Notes under the pieces: generated by a model
Told to the model about the DNA's origin: nothing
Seen by the model: only the letters and a program-made list of their open reading frames with translations
Database searches by the model: none
Position numbers and translations under genes: made by a program
Part shown: piece by piece, positions 17,539-25,269 of the stretch
Layout: the number at the start of each line of letters is the position of its first letter
Numbering within the stretch: the stretch's first letter is position 1
Source of the DNA: Planctomycetota bacterium
GTDB taxonomy: Bacteria; Planctomycetota; UBA1135; GCA-002686595
NCBI GenBank assembly: GCA_029259675.1
Contig: JAJDES010000318.1
Location: 1 to 34,765, forward strand
Direction: 5' to 3'
DNA length: 34,765 bases

Positions 17539-17715
17539 AGCGAATACGATTGTGTGTCGGGGCGAGGCTGGCGCAGGGACGTACGGGCTTTCGTGCAGGC
17601 GCAGCTACGGGAGAAGCTGTATTTGCCCAGCGGAGGCAATCCGGAGCAGTTGCGGCTTCCGCGTCTCGACGTCTATGCGCCGACTTGAGTTGAGGTCTCA
17701 GTCGGGCAAAAGTAG

Positions 17716-17750
17716 ATCAGACCAGCTAGGCGTGGCTCGGCTGGTCTGAT
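17716..17750. terminator. Strong inverted repeat between convergent gpmI and hscA
   Basis: A perfect 11-bp inverted repeat, ATCAGACCAGC (17716-17726) and GCTGGTCTGAT (17740-17750), with a 13-base loop. It lies between the stops of gpmI (17538) and hscA (17833) and could serve as a bidirectional terminator. There is only a short T-run after it on the plus strand (17761-17763), so efficiency is uncertain. Confidence 0.6.
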
Positions 17751-17793
17751 TGCAGGTGCCTTTATTGCAGGTGCCCGTATTGAAGGTGATGTC
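17749..17793. repeat. Three tandem 15-bp repeats next to the terminator
   Basis: Units start at 17749, 17764 and 17779. The first two share the 12-mer ATTGCAGGTGCC exactly, and the third is a diverged copy (ATTGAAGGTGAT). The first unit overlaps the right arm of the hairpin. No coding frame is supported here. Confidence 0.65.
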
Positions 17794-17832
17794 GCGGTGC
17801 TACAACGCGCAAGTACTCTCGATGCGGACGGC

Positions 17833-19701
17833 TTAGATCTCGCTCAAGTGCTTGCCGGCTACGGCTTTCTTGGCGACGGAGTCCATCAAAATCGCGGCCA
17901 AGGGCAATGTGGCTTGTTCCAGCTCGTCGCGAACGGCTTGCACTTCGTTCACATCCTTGAGAGTTGCGACGTCGTGACCTTTTTGAATCGCGTCCTTTAG
18001 ATCCGCCAAGCTTTCGGGATCGAGCGCTTGGCTCGCGATTTCCATATTGCTTTCCGAGGCGCGGATCATGGTGCCGATCTCGACTTTGAGGTCGGCCGCG
18101 CGACGATGATCAAAGTCGTCTTGCGCGTTGTCGTAGGACGCTTGCAACATCGACTCCACTTGATCGTCCTGCAAACCGTGCATGGGTTGCACTTCGATTT
18201 CGGCTATGGCTCCGGTTGATTCTTCGCGCGCCGTGACATTCAGTACGCCGTTGGCGTCCAATTGAAAGCGAACGGAAACCTTGGCCATGCCGGCCGGCAT
18301 GGGGGGGATGCCGGTCAGCTTGAAGCGTCCCAAGCTGCGGCAATCTGCGGCTAGCTCACGCTCGCCTTGAACGATATTGAAATCGATGCCGGTTTGATTG
18401 TCGGCGTAGGTTGTGAAGCCTTCCGTGACTTGGCATGGAATGGGGGAGTTGCGCACCACGATCTTGGAGACGGCGCCGCCCATGGTTTCCAGGCCGAGCG
18501 ACAGCGAAGTCACATCCATGAGAAGAATGTCGCGTGTGCCGCCGGACAGGATGTGACCTTGAACCGCGGCGCCCAAGGCCACGACTTGATCGGGATCGAG
18601 TTCGTTGTGGGGTGCGCGACCGAAGAATTCCTCAACGGCCTTGCGCACTGCCGGTACACGCGTTGATCCGCCGACCAAGACAACTTCATCTATGTCGGAG
18701 GCTTGGAGCTTCGCATCGCTCAGTACGCGCCGGCACGCGTCGAGAGTACGCGCGACCAAGGGCCCAATTAATTTTTCGAACTCGGCCCGCTTTACCCTGC
18801 GGTGCCAGCGCAGGTCCTGGTCGGGAATGGAAAAGTGAAAGTCGGCTTCGGGATTCAAGCTGAGTTCGTGCTTGCAGCGCTCGGCCGCAAGTCGCAAGCC
18901 CTGCAGGAAGCCGGGGTCCTGGGCGGTTTCCTGGCCGACTTTGGGGATGAGCTCCTCGAGCGCAAGCGCAACCAAAGTGCGATCCAAATCGTCGCCGCCA
19001 AGGTGCGTGTCGCCACTGGTGGAAAGCACGCGGAACACTCCCGAATCGATCGAAAGAATGGAAATGTCGAAGGTGCCGCCACCCAAATCATAGACGGCAA
19101 TCTTGCCCTCTTTGCGTTGGTCAAGACCGTAGGCCAGACTGGCCGCCGTGGGTTCGTTGATGATGCGAGCCACATCAATTCCCGCTATGCGCGCCGCATC
19201 GTGGGTTGCCTGCCGCTGCGTGTCGTCGAAGTACGCGGGAACGGTTATGACCGCGCGCTTGAGCTTGTGACCGCCCAGAGCTTTGCAGGCAACGTCCTGC
19301 ACGCGCATCAGAATGCGCGCTGAAATTTCCTGGGGCGTGAGCTTCCTCCCGCGCACGTCGAACTGCAGCAGGCCCTCAGCGGTTTCCGAGGCAGGGAATT
19401 GCACGGACTCGAGCTCGTCCTTCACGTCCGCAAGTCCGCATCCCATGAAGCGCTTGATGCTGAAAATGGTGCCCTCGGGATCGACCAAGGCCCGCTCGCG
19501 CACGACTTGACCGACGGCGGGCTCACCGCCGTCTTTGGGGAAGTAGAGTGCGGAGGGAATGCGTCCGGGATGGCCCTCTGGCTTGAGAATTTCGGGGCGA
19601 CCGTCGCGCCATAGCGCCGCCAGGGAGTTGGTTGTTCCCAAGTCGATTCCGAGAATGGGCTCTGCAGTGTTGTTGAGGACGTTGAGCTCGATGAAGGCCA
19701 T
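17833..19701 (-). CDS. hscA: Fe-S assembly Hsp70 chaperone HscA
   Basis: An ATP-dependent Hsp70 that binds the LPPVK site of IscU and, with HscB, drives Fe-S cluster transfer to target proteins. From the ATG at 19701 the 622 residues match HscA (616 in E. coli). The ATPase motifs are GIDLGTTNS (18-26), INEPTAASLAYG, YDLGGGTFD and LVGGSTRVPAV, and the substrate-binding domain has GRFKLTGIPPMPAG. The C-terminal lid lacks the EEVD-like tail of DnaK. Identification as HscA rather than DnaK rests on length, short N-terminal extension before GIDLG and position in the isc cluster. The frame stays open further upstream (GTG at 19833), but that extension has no Hsp70 similarity. The gap to hscB is about 340 bases, unusually long for this operon. 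Confidence 0.93.
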   Translation of the reverse strand: MAFIELNVLNNTAEPILGIDLGTTNSLAALWRDGRPEILKPEGHPGRIPSALYFPKDGGEPAVGQVVRERALVDPEGTIFSIKRFMGCGLADVKDELESVQFPASETAEGLLQFDVRGRKLTPQEISARILMRVQDVACKALGGHKLKRAVITVPAYFDDTQRQATHDAARIAGIDVARIINEPTAASLAYGLDQRKEGKIAVYDLGGGTFDISILSIDSGVFRVLSTSGDTHLGGDDLDRTLVALALEELIPKVGQETAQDPGFLQGLRLAAERCKHELSLNPEADFHFSIPDQDLRWHRRVKRAEFEKLIGPLVARTLDACRRVLSDAKLQASDIDEVVLVGGSTRVPAVRKAVEEFFGRAPHNELDPDQVVALGAAVQGHILSGGTRDILLMDVTSLSLGLETMGGAVSKIVVRNSPIPCQVTEGFTTYADNQTGIDFNIVQGERELAADCRSLGRFKLTGIPPMPAGMAKVSVRFQLDANGVLNVTAREESTGAIAEIEVQPMHGLQDDQVESMLQASYDNAQDDFDHRRAADLKVEIGTMIRASESNMEIASQALDPESLADLKDAIQKGHDVATLKDVNEVQAVRDELEQATLPLAAILMDSVAKKAVAGKHLSEI

Positions 19702-20041
19702 AGCGAATGCAGTTTTTCGAGGTGTTGGAGGCGGCACTGGATGGAGGCCGGCGCAAACACCGTTGATTTGAGTTCCGGTGGGGCCGCAGCGGATGCGACC
19801 GATTCTGATGTTGATTGCGCGCCACGCGGGCACGTTGATTGGGGAGCGGATGGAAGCCCGGCCGGTGTTTTCGACGAACTTCCCTGTCGATGCCCACCGC
19901 GCTTCTTGGGCGGAATTCGCCGCGGCCCGTTTGGATTGCCGGCCGCCTGGGTCTTAGGCGGGAGGTGCTTTGATTTGCTTGAACTTCGGCCCCATTGGGC
20001 GGCACGGAATGAGCGTCTCGACCCCGGTGGATGAGCTGGGT
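19702..20041 (-). other. Long gap between hscB and hscA
   Basis: No supported gene in 340 bases inside an otherwise compact cluster. On the minus strand the hscA frame stays open for over 250 bases upstream of its ATG (back to a TAA near 19955) with common codons but no ATG and no family similarity, so it may be a leader, an eroded gene or a long N-terminal extension from GTG 19833. No fdx-like ferredoxin cysteine pattern (CxxxxCxxC) is seen in any frame I read. Confidence 0.4.
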
Positions 20042-20677
20042 TTACTTGCCGGTGGAGTTTTCCAGTCTGAGTTCTTCGATTTGATGCAGGGCTCTGTCCA
20101 AGTAGCGAACCGCATTCAGTGCGCGTCGAATGTCGAGCAAAGTTGAATCACCCGGACTCGGCATGGGGTCGAAGAGTCGGCCGATTTCGGCAAAGAGCTC
20201 GGCGCGCTTTTCCAAGAGTTCCGAGCCCAAGTCGAGCGCCGCTTGGGCCGCCTTTGCGTCTCCGTCGCGGCCGTCCTCGAGGATCTCGTTCCAATCGAGC
20301 ACCTCCATCAGGAAGCTCTTGGGCATTTGCCGTTCACTCTCGCGGTCTGGACCGCCCTGGCGCGCAAGGAGCGTTTCTGCGCGCTCGGATTCGGCCGCCA
20401 AGCGCTCGTGGGCCGAATTCAATTCAGCGGTGTTGTGCTCGGCGCGCGCGCGGATTTCCGGCGACTCGCCGGAAAAGAAATCGGGGTGCATGCGGCGCTG
20501 CAATGCGAGCAATTGGCGATCCAAGGCTTTTGAATCGATCGCGAAGCTTGGTTCCAGGCCAAGAACCAGGAAGGGGTCCTGGGGCTCCGAAATCTGCTGC
20601 AAGCTTCCGCAATGGGCGCAACAAAGCACGCTTTCGAGAGCTTTACCGCAGTCGGAACAGGAGTTGGAGGTGGCCAT
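20042..20677 (-). CDS. hscB: Fe-S assembly J-protein HscB with N-terminal tetracysteine segment
   Basis: Co-chaperone that recruits IscU to HscA and stimulates its ATPase. The length is 211 residues from the ATG at 20677 (E. coli HscB is 171). In numbering from the in-frame TTG at 20689, the J-domain HPD lies at 68-70 within RRMHPDFFSG, a hallmark of HscB/HSC20. The C-terminal helical bundle includes LMEVLDWNEILED, the IscU-binding type region. Before the J domain is a CxxC...CxxC segment (Cys11, Cys14, Cys24, Cys27, plus Cys23) absent from E. coli HscB but present in human HSC20, where it binds metal. The ATG at 20677 is preferred over the TTG; both lack a strong ribosome binding site. It is followed at 340 bases by hscA. 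Confidence 0.9.
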   Translation of the reverse strand: MATSNSCSDCGKALESVLCCAHCGSLQQISEPQDPFLVLGLEPSFAIDSKALDRQLLALQRRMHPDFFSGESPEIRARAEHNTAELNSAHERLAAESERAETLLARQGGPDRESERQMPKSFLMEVLDWNEILEDGRDGDAKAAQAALDLGSELLEKRAELFAEIGRLFDPMPSPGDSTLLDIRRALNAVRYLDRALHQIEELRLENSTGK

Positions 20678-20721
20678 GGACGAATTCAAGTGCTCGACGG
20701 CGAAACGGAAGCAAAGTGAAC

Positions 20722-20741
20722 AGAGGCCCCGTGGGGCCCCT
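20722..20741 (-). other. GC-rich hairpin between iscA and hscB
   Basis: AGAGGCCC and GGGCCCCT flank a 4-base CGTG loop, giving about seven pairs with one mismatch. It lies between the iscA stop (20871) and the hscB start (20677). There is no T-run. It may modulate read-through or RNA stability so that hscBA is expressed at a different level from iscRSUA. Confidence 0.4.
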
Positions 20742-20870
20742 GAAGCATCGCTGCAATCTAAAGTGGGTCAACGATTGCGCATTGGCGAACTGGCGCTGAT
20801 CCGAAGCGAAATTGCAGTGTCGACTCTTCTCGCGGGGTCGACTTATTCCAGCAGTCTCAACTCGTTAGGT

Positions 20871-21197
20871 CTAAACGGAGAACGACTCGCCGCAACCGCA
20901 GCTCTTCGTCGCATTGGGATTGCCGAACTTAAACCCGCGACCCATCAGACTCTCTTCAAAATCGAGTTCGGTGCCGCTGAGGTAGAGGAAGCTCTTGGGG
21001 TCGCAAACAACCTGAATGCCTTCATTGACGAAGGTTTGGTCGACTTCGGCAACTCGGTCGTCGAAGCCCAAGGTGTAGCTGAAGCCGGAGCATCCGCCGC
21101 CCTTGACGCCCAAGCGTAGGGCGGTTCCATCGGGCAGGCTTTGCTCATCGATGATGCGCTTTACTTCCGAGATGGCTCGGGGGGTAATGGAAATCAT
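20871..21197 (-). CDS. iscA: A-type Fe-S carrier protein IscA
   Basis: A 108-residue A-type carrier that accepts iron or Fe-S clusters and passes them to apo-proteins. The three conserved cysteines are Cys36 (GGGCSGFSY), Cys100 and Cys102 (SCGCGESF). AGGAG lies just before the ATG, so translation should be strong. The gene starts nine bases after the iscU stop. It could be called ErpA or SufA on sequence alone; position next to iscU supports IscA. Confidence 0.94.
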   Translation of the reverse strand: MISITPRAISEVKRIIDEQSLPDGTALRLGVKGGGCSGFSYTLGFDDRVAEVDQTFVNEGIQVVCDPKSFLYLSGTELDFEESLMGRGFKFGNPNATKSCGCGESFSV

Positions 21198-21206
21198 GTG
21201 AGTCTC

Positions 21207-21587
21207 CTAGGAATCTTGCTTGTTGCGGAAATCGTCAATCGCAGCCTTGATCGCATCTTCGGCCAAGACGCTGCAGTGAATTTTTACCGGCGGCAGAGAC
21301 AGCTCCTGCACGATCTCGGTGTTCTTGATCTGACCGGCTTCGCTCAGGGACTTGCCCTTGATCCACTCGGTGGCCAAAGAAGAGCTGGCGATAGCTGAGC
21401 CGCAGCCGAAGGTCTTGAACTTGGCGTCCACAATGGTGTCGCCTTCGACCTCGATTTGAAGCTTCATCACGTCGCCGCACTCGGGAGCCCCGACGACGCC
21501 TGTGCCGACTTGCTTAGCCTTCTTGTCCATGGAACCCACGTTGCGCGGGTTGTTGTAGTGATCCAGTACTTTGTCGCTGTATGCCAT
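21207..21587 (-). CDS. iscU: Fe-S cluster scaffold protein IscU
   Basis: A 126-residue scaffold on which IscS-derived sulfur and iron assemble into [2Fe-2S] clusters. Cluster ligands Cys37 (with Asp39), Cys62 and Cys105 are all present, and the HscA-recognition motif LPPVK is at 98-102, directly before the last Cys. The N-terminus MAYSDKVLDHYNNPRNVGS is characteristic of IscU and differs from SufU, which has an insertion. The gap to iscS upstream is 138 bases. Confidence 0.96.
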   Translation of the reverse strand: MAYSDKVLDHYNNPRNVGSMDKKAKQVGTGVVGAPECGDVMKLQIEVEGDTIVDAKFKTFGCGSAIASSSLATEWIKGKSLSEAGQIKNTEIVQELSLPPVKIHCSVLAEDAIKAAIDDFRNKQDS

Positions 21588-21725
21588 GATTGGTTACCGG
21601 TGATGTTGACTCGGATTCGAGTGTTGTTGAAAGGGCTTCCGTCGCTGCGCTTGAGGTGAGTCGCCGGCGGCGGATGAAGGTGAGTGGTTGTTAGCTTTGA
21701 AGGGCGCCGAGAGCTGTGCGGGGAA

Positions 21726-22943
21726 TCAATGCCCGCCTTGCCATTGAACGGTGCTGAGATCGACTCCTTCTTGAACCATTTCGTAAAGGGGTGAGAGTTC
21801 GCGCAGTCGCGTGACCACGTCAATGACCTTGTTTGCGGCGTAGTTGACTTCTTCCTCTGTGGTGAAGCGGCCGATGCCGAAGCGAATCGAGCTGTGGGCC
21901 AACTCATCGCCGACTTCCATGGAGTTGAGCACATGGCTCGGCTCCAAGCTGGCAGAAGTGCAGGCCGAACCGGAGGAGACAGCAACGTCATTGATGCCCA
22001 TCAACATGGATTCGCCTTCGACAAAGGAGAATGAGATGTTCAGGCAGCCGGGCAGGCGATGCTCGCGGCTACCGTTGAGCGTGACGTAGTCCAGCTCGCC
22101 AGTGATTTTGTCTTCAAGCAAGTCACGCAGCTTGGAAGTGCGTTCAGCTTCTTCTGAAAGCTCCTGCTCGCAAAGCGCGCAAGCCGCACCCATGCCAACG
22201 ATGCCTGGCACGTTAAGCGTGCCGGAACGCATGCCGCGTTCGTGTCCGCCTCCGTCCTGCTGTGCGACCAAGCGCACGCGCGGCTTGCGTCGGCGGACAT
22301 AAAGGCAACCGACACCTTTCGGGCCGTAGAGCTTGTGCGCCGAAAGGCAAAGAAGGTCGATGTTGTCGGCTTCAACGTCCACGGGGATCTTGCCGACGGC
22401 TTGGGTGGCGTCCGTGAACAAGAGCACACCACGCTCGTGGCAGAGTGCGCCGATCTCGCGAATCGGGTTGATTGAGCCGACTTCGTTATTGGCCCAAATC
22501 AAGGTGACGAGAATCGTGTCCTCGCGCATCGCATCCTGTACCTGCTGCACAGAAACACGGCCCTCTTTGTCCGGGTGCAAGTAAGTGACTTCGCAGCCCT
22601 GTTTCTCAAGGTGCTTGCAAGTGTCGAGCACGGCCTTGTGCTCCGGCTCACTGGTGATGATGTGCTTGCCCTTTTCGCCGTACATCTCAACCACACCCTT
22701 GATAGCCAGGTTGATCGCTTCGGTGGAGCCGGAGGTGATGACGATTTCCTTTGCGGACGCGCCGATCAGGGACGCGATTTGCTCGCGCGCCGTGTCCACG
22801 GCCTTTTCCGCTTTCCAGCCGAACTCGTGGTTGCGGCTGGCTGCGTTGCCGAAATCGTTTTGGAAGTGAGGCAACATGGCTTCCAGGACCCGCGGGTCAA
22901 CGGGCGTGGTCGCCTGGTAGTCCATGTAAATGGGAAGCTTCAT
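21726..22943 (-). CDS. iscS: Cysteine desulfurase IscS
   Basis: PLP-dependent enzyme that removes sulfur from cysteine and delivers it as persulfide to IscU and other acceptors. The 405 residues equal the IscS standard of about 404. The PLP lysine is Lys204 in SAHKLYGPKG, and the active-site Cys328 lies in SSGSACTSA, a loop of the group I (IscS) length. The N-terminus MKLPIYMDYQATTPVDPRV and the C-terminus ending QWQGGH are classic. It is separated from iscR by 267 bases, so it may have a promoter of its own in addition to read-through. Confidence 0.97.
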   Translation of the reverse strand: MKLPIYMDYQATTPVDPRVLEAMLPHFQNDFGNAASRNHEFGWKAEKAVDTAREQIASLIGASAKEIVITSGSTEAINLAIKGVVEMYGEKGKHIITSEPEHKAVLDTCKHLEKQGCEVTYLHPDKEGRVSVQQVQDAMREDTILVTLIWANNEVGSINPIREIGALCHERGVLLFTDATQAVGKIPVDVEADNIDLLCLSAHKLYGPKGVGCLYVRRRKPRVRLVAQQDGGGHERGMRSGTLNVPGIVGMGAACALCEQELSEEAERTSKLRDLLEDKITGELDYVTLNGSREHRLPGCLNISFSFVEGESMLMGINDVAVSSGSACTSASLEPSHVLNSMEVGDELAHSSIRFGIGRFTTEEEVNYAANKVIDVVTRLRELSPLYEMVQEGVDLSTVQWQGGH

Positions 22944-23210
22944 GATCGGAGTGATTTGTCTCTTTGAAAGCGCCGATCGCGTTGCGGTGCGAAGGACGGT
23001 GCTAGTGTTCGAATTGTTGGCCTGACTTTTACGCCGGCCGGATAGTGATTCTGTTTGGGGAGCGACTCGATCGGTGCAGGTTGCCCGCAGGGTTTGCTAA
23101 GAGCGGGAGGTTGTGCTTGAGAAAGTGCTGAGTCTGACTGTACGCCTGGTTGGTGGGGCGGTGTAGCTGTTGGTCGGGCCGCCGCATTTCTGCGGTGCTT
23201 CTGATAGGTG

Positions 23211-23663
23211 TTACTGCGTGAAGGATCTCCTGGCAGGTGCCGGTGTCGAAGCGTCTTCGGTGAGGTCCTTCAGGCTGGTTTGTTGCAACAAATTCCAAAT
23301 GCCTGTTTGCAAGCGCTGGATCGGGCTGCGGATCGGGCAACTGGGTTCCAAAGTGCAGCCGCCGGATTCGTAGGAACCCATGGACTCGCAACTGGTGATT
23401 GTCGGGCGGCCTTCGAGCAAGCTGACCACATGACCGAGCGATACTTCTTTGGCCGGCATGGCCAGGCTGTAACCGCCGGTCGCTCCGCGTTGTGAGAGAA
23501 CCAATGAGCCGCGGCAAAGATCCTTGAGGACCTCGGCCAAGAGCCTTTTGGGAAGAGAGAAGCGTTCAGCAATCTCGCGCACACTGGCCGTCTCTCCCTC
23601 GATCTCCGCGAGATGAGTCAAGGCGATCAGGCCGTATTCTGTGCGTTTGGTTAGCTGAAGCAT
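23211..23663 (-). CDS. iscR: Rrf2-family Fe-S regulator IscR
   Basis: A 150-residue DNA-binding regulator that senses [2Fe-2S] status and controls the isc operon. The winged-helix region spans about 1-85 (LTKRTEYGLIALTHLA, then REIAERFSLPKRLLAEVLKDL and RGATGGYSL wing). Cluster cysteines are Cys92, Cys103 and Cys109, a C-x10-C-x5-C spacing rather than the C-x5-C-x5-C of E. coli IscR, so ligand geometry or coordination may differ. AAGGTG lies about nine bases before the ATG. The first gene of the isc cluster, it has an operator-like palindrome about 245 bases upstream and an intrinsic terminator only about 35 bases upstream of its start, which would let the leader control the operon. Confidence 0.9.
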   Translation of the reverse strand: MLQLTKRTEYGLIALTHLAEIEGETASVREIAERFSLPKRLLAEVLKDLCRGSLVLSQRGATGGYSLAMPAKEVSLGHVVSLLEGRPTITSCESMGSYESGGCTLEPSCPIRSPIQRLQTGIWNLLQQTSLKDLTEDASTPAPARRSFTQ

Positions 23664-23699
23664 CGAATGTGCACCTTATAGATGCTAATTGATCCCCAG

Positions 23700-23721
23700 A
23701 AAAAAGCCGCGCGCTGCGGCT
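23700..23721 (-). terminator. Intrinsic terminator immediately upstream of iscR
   Basis: On the minus strand AGCCGC, a 5-base loop, GCGGCT, then a run of six T including the last stem base (plus-strand A-run at 23700-23705). The all-GC core of the stem makes this a good Rho-independent terminator. It ends about 36 bases before the iscR ATG, with no room for a clear promoter in between. An upstream CCGCGCG (complement of 23789-23795) could pair with the right side of the stem as an antiterminator. Confidence 0.65.
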
Positions 23722-23907
23722 CATGTCCACCGGTTGAAGCTTCCCCACCCTCAGCTTGCTTCGCCGTCCGGGCGTTTCCTCTCGGAATCGCGCGGTGCGC
23801 TTGGGCTGCCGGGCCCAGGCCCAGCGGGTTTGGAATCCCCAGACCGAAGTCGGGATCGATAGGAATAATAAGTCCAGATCGGCCCTGAGGGTAGTCCAAG
23901 GCCAGTT

Positions 23908-23931
23908 AAATCTGACGTTCACGTCAGGTTT
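23908..23931 (-). promoter_or_regulatory. Operator-like palindrome upstream of iscR
   Basis: AAATCTGACGT (23908-23918), a TC spacer, and ACGTCAGGTTT (23921-23931): arms of 11 bases with one G/T mismatch and a perfect 7-bp core. On the minus strand one half reads AAACCTGAC, resembling the first half of the E. coli IscR type 1 site (ATASYYGAC), but the spacer between the GAC/GTC elements is six rather than seven bases. An IscR or other dimeric regulator site is plausible but not shown. Confidence 0.4.
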
Positions 23932-24126
23932 GAGGGCCAGCCCAGGAAAGCTGGGCATTCGGTCTCTATTCGATGCATTGAGTTAGGGGTGCGTTTGGCA
24001 TTGGGCCCGGACTCACCTCGCTCGGCGCGATCCCGAGTGGGGTGCCCGGGGCCGCAGATCGGACCCGGGTGAACTGCTTTCAGTGCACTCTCAAGGGACT
24101 GGCCCCCAGATCCCGAAAGGCTGTAT

Positions 24127-24405
24127 ATGGAAGAGTCCAGAAGCATCTGTTTTCAGTGCGGTCAAGACACCGGGCTGCCGCCCAAGCTAAACACGCTTTC
24201 TGACGGGACACGCTGTCGCGCATGCGCCGAGCGGGTACTCGCATCCCTGCCCCCCGCATTGCCGGGCTTCTCGACCGAGAGCGAAGAAGTGGTGGCGGAG
24301 CAAGACTCGGAATCGAGCCACGCCTTTGAGGGCGGCTTCACAGCCGAGCCCTATGGCTCATTTGACGTGGGCCCTCCCTACGATGATCCGGATCTAGCCG
24401 GCTGA
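24127..24405 (+). CDS. Small zinc-ribbon protein of unknown function
   Basis: A 92-residue protein with two CxxC pairs (Cys8-Cys11 and Cys30-Cys33), spaced as a small zinc ribbon, followed by PPALPGF and a long acidic, disordered tail rich in Glu, Ser and Asp. AAAGG at 24116-24120, six bases before the ATG, supports translation. I do not recognise a named family. It is divergent from iscR and followed by a 378-base gap. The ribbon could bind metal or nucleic acid; the acidic tail suggests interactions, but no function is implied. Confidence 0.72.
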   Translation: MEESRSICFQCGQDTGLPPKLNTLSDGTRCRACAERVLASLPPALPGFSTESEEVVAEQDSESSHAFEGGFTAEPYGSFDVGPPYDDPDLAG

Positions 24406-24783
24406 TCGGGGCCACCCGGCGCGAACTTGCCGGATGAGGAGTGGGCTCCGGCCCCCTGCGGGGATTCGCATCGAACGGGAGGCGCAGTGGAGTTCCGTGC
24501 TCGTGTGATGCGCCACGGCAATCGAACTGAACTGACTTGCTTAAGTGGTGATAATCGCGTTGTTGGGGCGCGCAAGCGCTTGTGTGCAATCAACTTGCAG
24601 CTTTGCGTCGGTGAAGCAGGCCCTCCTGAATCGCCTCCTGCGATTTAGCCTCGACGAAGCGCCCTTCTTTGCTGCCTAGCTCGAATTCGAATCCCGCTCA
24701 TGCCGGGTTCGAAAGAAAAACACCACGCAACCTAGTCAGTTATCAATCGATGCCACTCGAGCTGCCCACTGAGCGCGTCGGGC
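24406..24783. other. Intergenic region between zinc-ribbon gene and thioesterase gene
   Basis: No supported gene in 378 bases. Both flanking genes end here (convergent). The only structure noted is an imperfect hairpin at 24686-24713. A 73-codon plus-strand frame (24427-24648) has no ribosome binding site and no recognisable composition. Confidence 0.5.
24686..24713. other. Hairpin between convergent genes
   Basis: TTCGAATCCCG (24686-24696) can pair with CGGGTTCGAA (24704-24713) with one bulged base and a 7-base loop. A purine-rich AGAAAAA follows on the plus strand, so on the minus strand the hairpin is preceded rather than followed by T. It may be a Rho-type or bidirectional end signal. 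The TTCGAATCC stretch imitates a tRNA T-arm but has no matching stem. Confidence 0.4.
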
Positions 24784-25230
24784 TCAGTCGAGTTCCATCC
24801 TCGGTGCTTTGGCGTTCACTGCTTCGATGAAACTATCGGGCAGGGCGGTGGGTCTGCGCTCGGCGTTCAATTGCACGCAGGCCAATTCGATCGAACCGGT
24901 GGCGACTCGCTCGCGCGTTGGGTCGCGCAGGATTTCGTAGTGGAAAGTCACCGAAGCGGCTCGCATTCGGCCGACCGTCGTCAGAACGACCAATTCCTCG
25001 TCGTACACGGCGCCGCTCCAGTAGCGCAACTCCGTTCTGCGAACGGGCATGCCGATGCCCTGACGCTCCAAGGCGGCGTAGGAGCAGCCCAGCTCGTCCA
25101 TTAGCCGCGTGCGGGCTTCTTCAAAGTAGAGGAGGTAGTTGGCGTGATGGACGACGCCCATTTGGTCCGTTTCGGCGTAGCGGACGCGCAAGCGATGTTC
25201 GTAAGGCGGAAGTTTCAATGGGTCCTCCAT
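24784..25230 (-). CDS. YbgC-type acyl-CoA thioesterase (4HBT hot-dog fold)
   Basis: A 148-residue hot-dog fold thioesterase likely to hydrolyse short or medium acyl-CoA. The catalytic motif is RYAETDQMGVVHHANYL (Asp22), followed by YFEEARTRLMDELG. It is typical of YbgC, which in proteobacteria is linked to the Tol-Pal locus; no tol genes are seen here. The start ATG at 25230 is 39 bases from the divergent membrane-protein gene, so the two share a very short promoter region. Confidence 0.88.
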   Translation of the reverse strand: MEDPLKLPPYEHRLRVRYAETDQMGVVHHANYLLYFEEARTRLMDELGCSYAALERQGIGMPVRRTELRYWSGAVYDEELVVLTTVGRMRAASVTFHYEILRDPTRERVATGSIELACVQLNAERRPTALPDSFIEAVNAKAPRMELD

Positions 25231-25269
25231 GGATTGGGGGCATCATGACAGCGCCCAGCGCCCGGAGCC

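Larger units (their letters stand above)
23664..24126 (-). other. isc leader region with terminator and palindrome
   Basis: No supported protein gene in 463 bases, which separate iscR (minus) from the small zinc-ribbon gene (plus). Read as minus-strand RNA it holds a palindrome (23908-23931), a GCCCAG/CTGGGC hairpin (23940-23956) and, next to iscR, an intrinsic terminator (23700-23721). Open minus frames here, for example from a TTG near 23899 (82 codons), run through the terminator and into iscR and look like shadows. It most likely carries the iscR promoter and a long leader or small RNA. Confidence 0.5.

Noticed and set aside
20130..21119. 329-codon plus-strand frame across hscB and iscA
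   Set aside because: Antisense to two certain genes, including their Cys and HPD motifs.
24686..24713. Possible tRNA, because of a TTCGAATCC stretch
   Set aside because: No T-arm stem, anticodon arm or acceptor pairing could be built on either strand.
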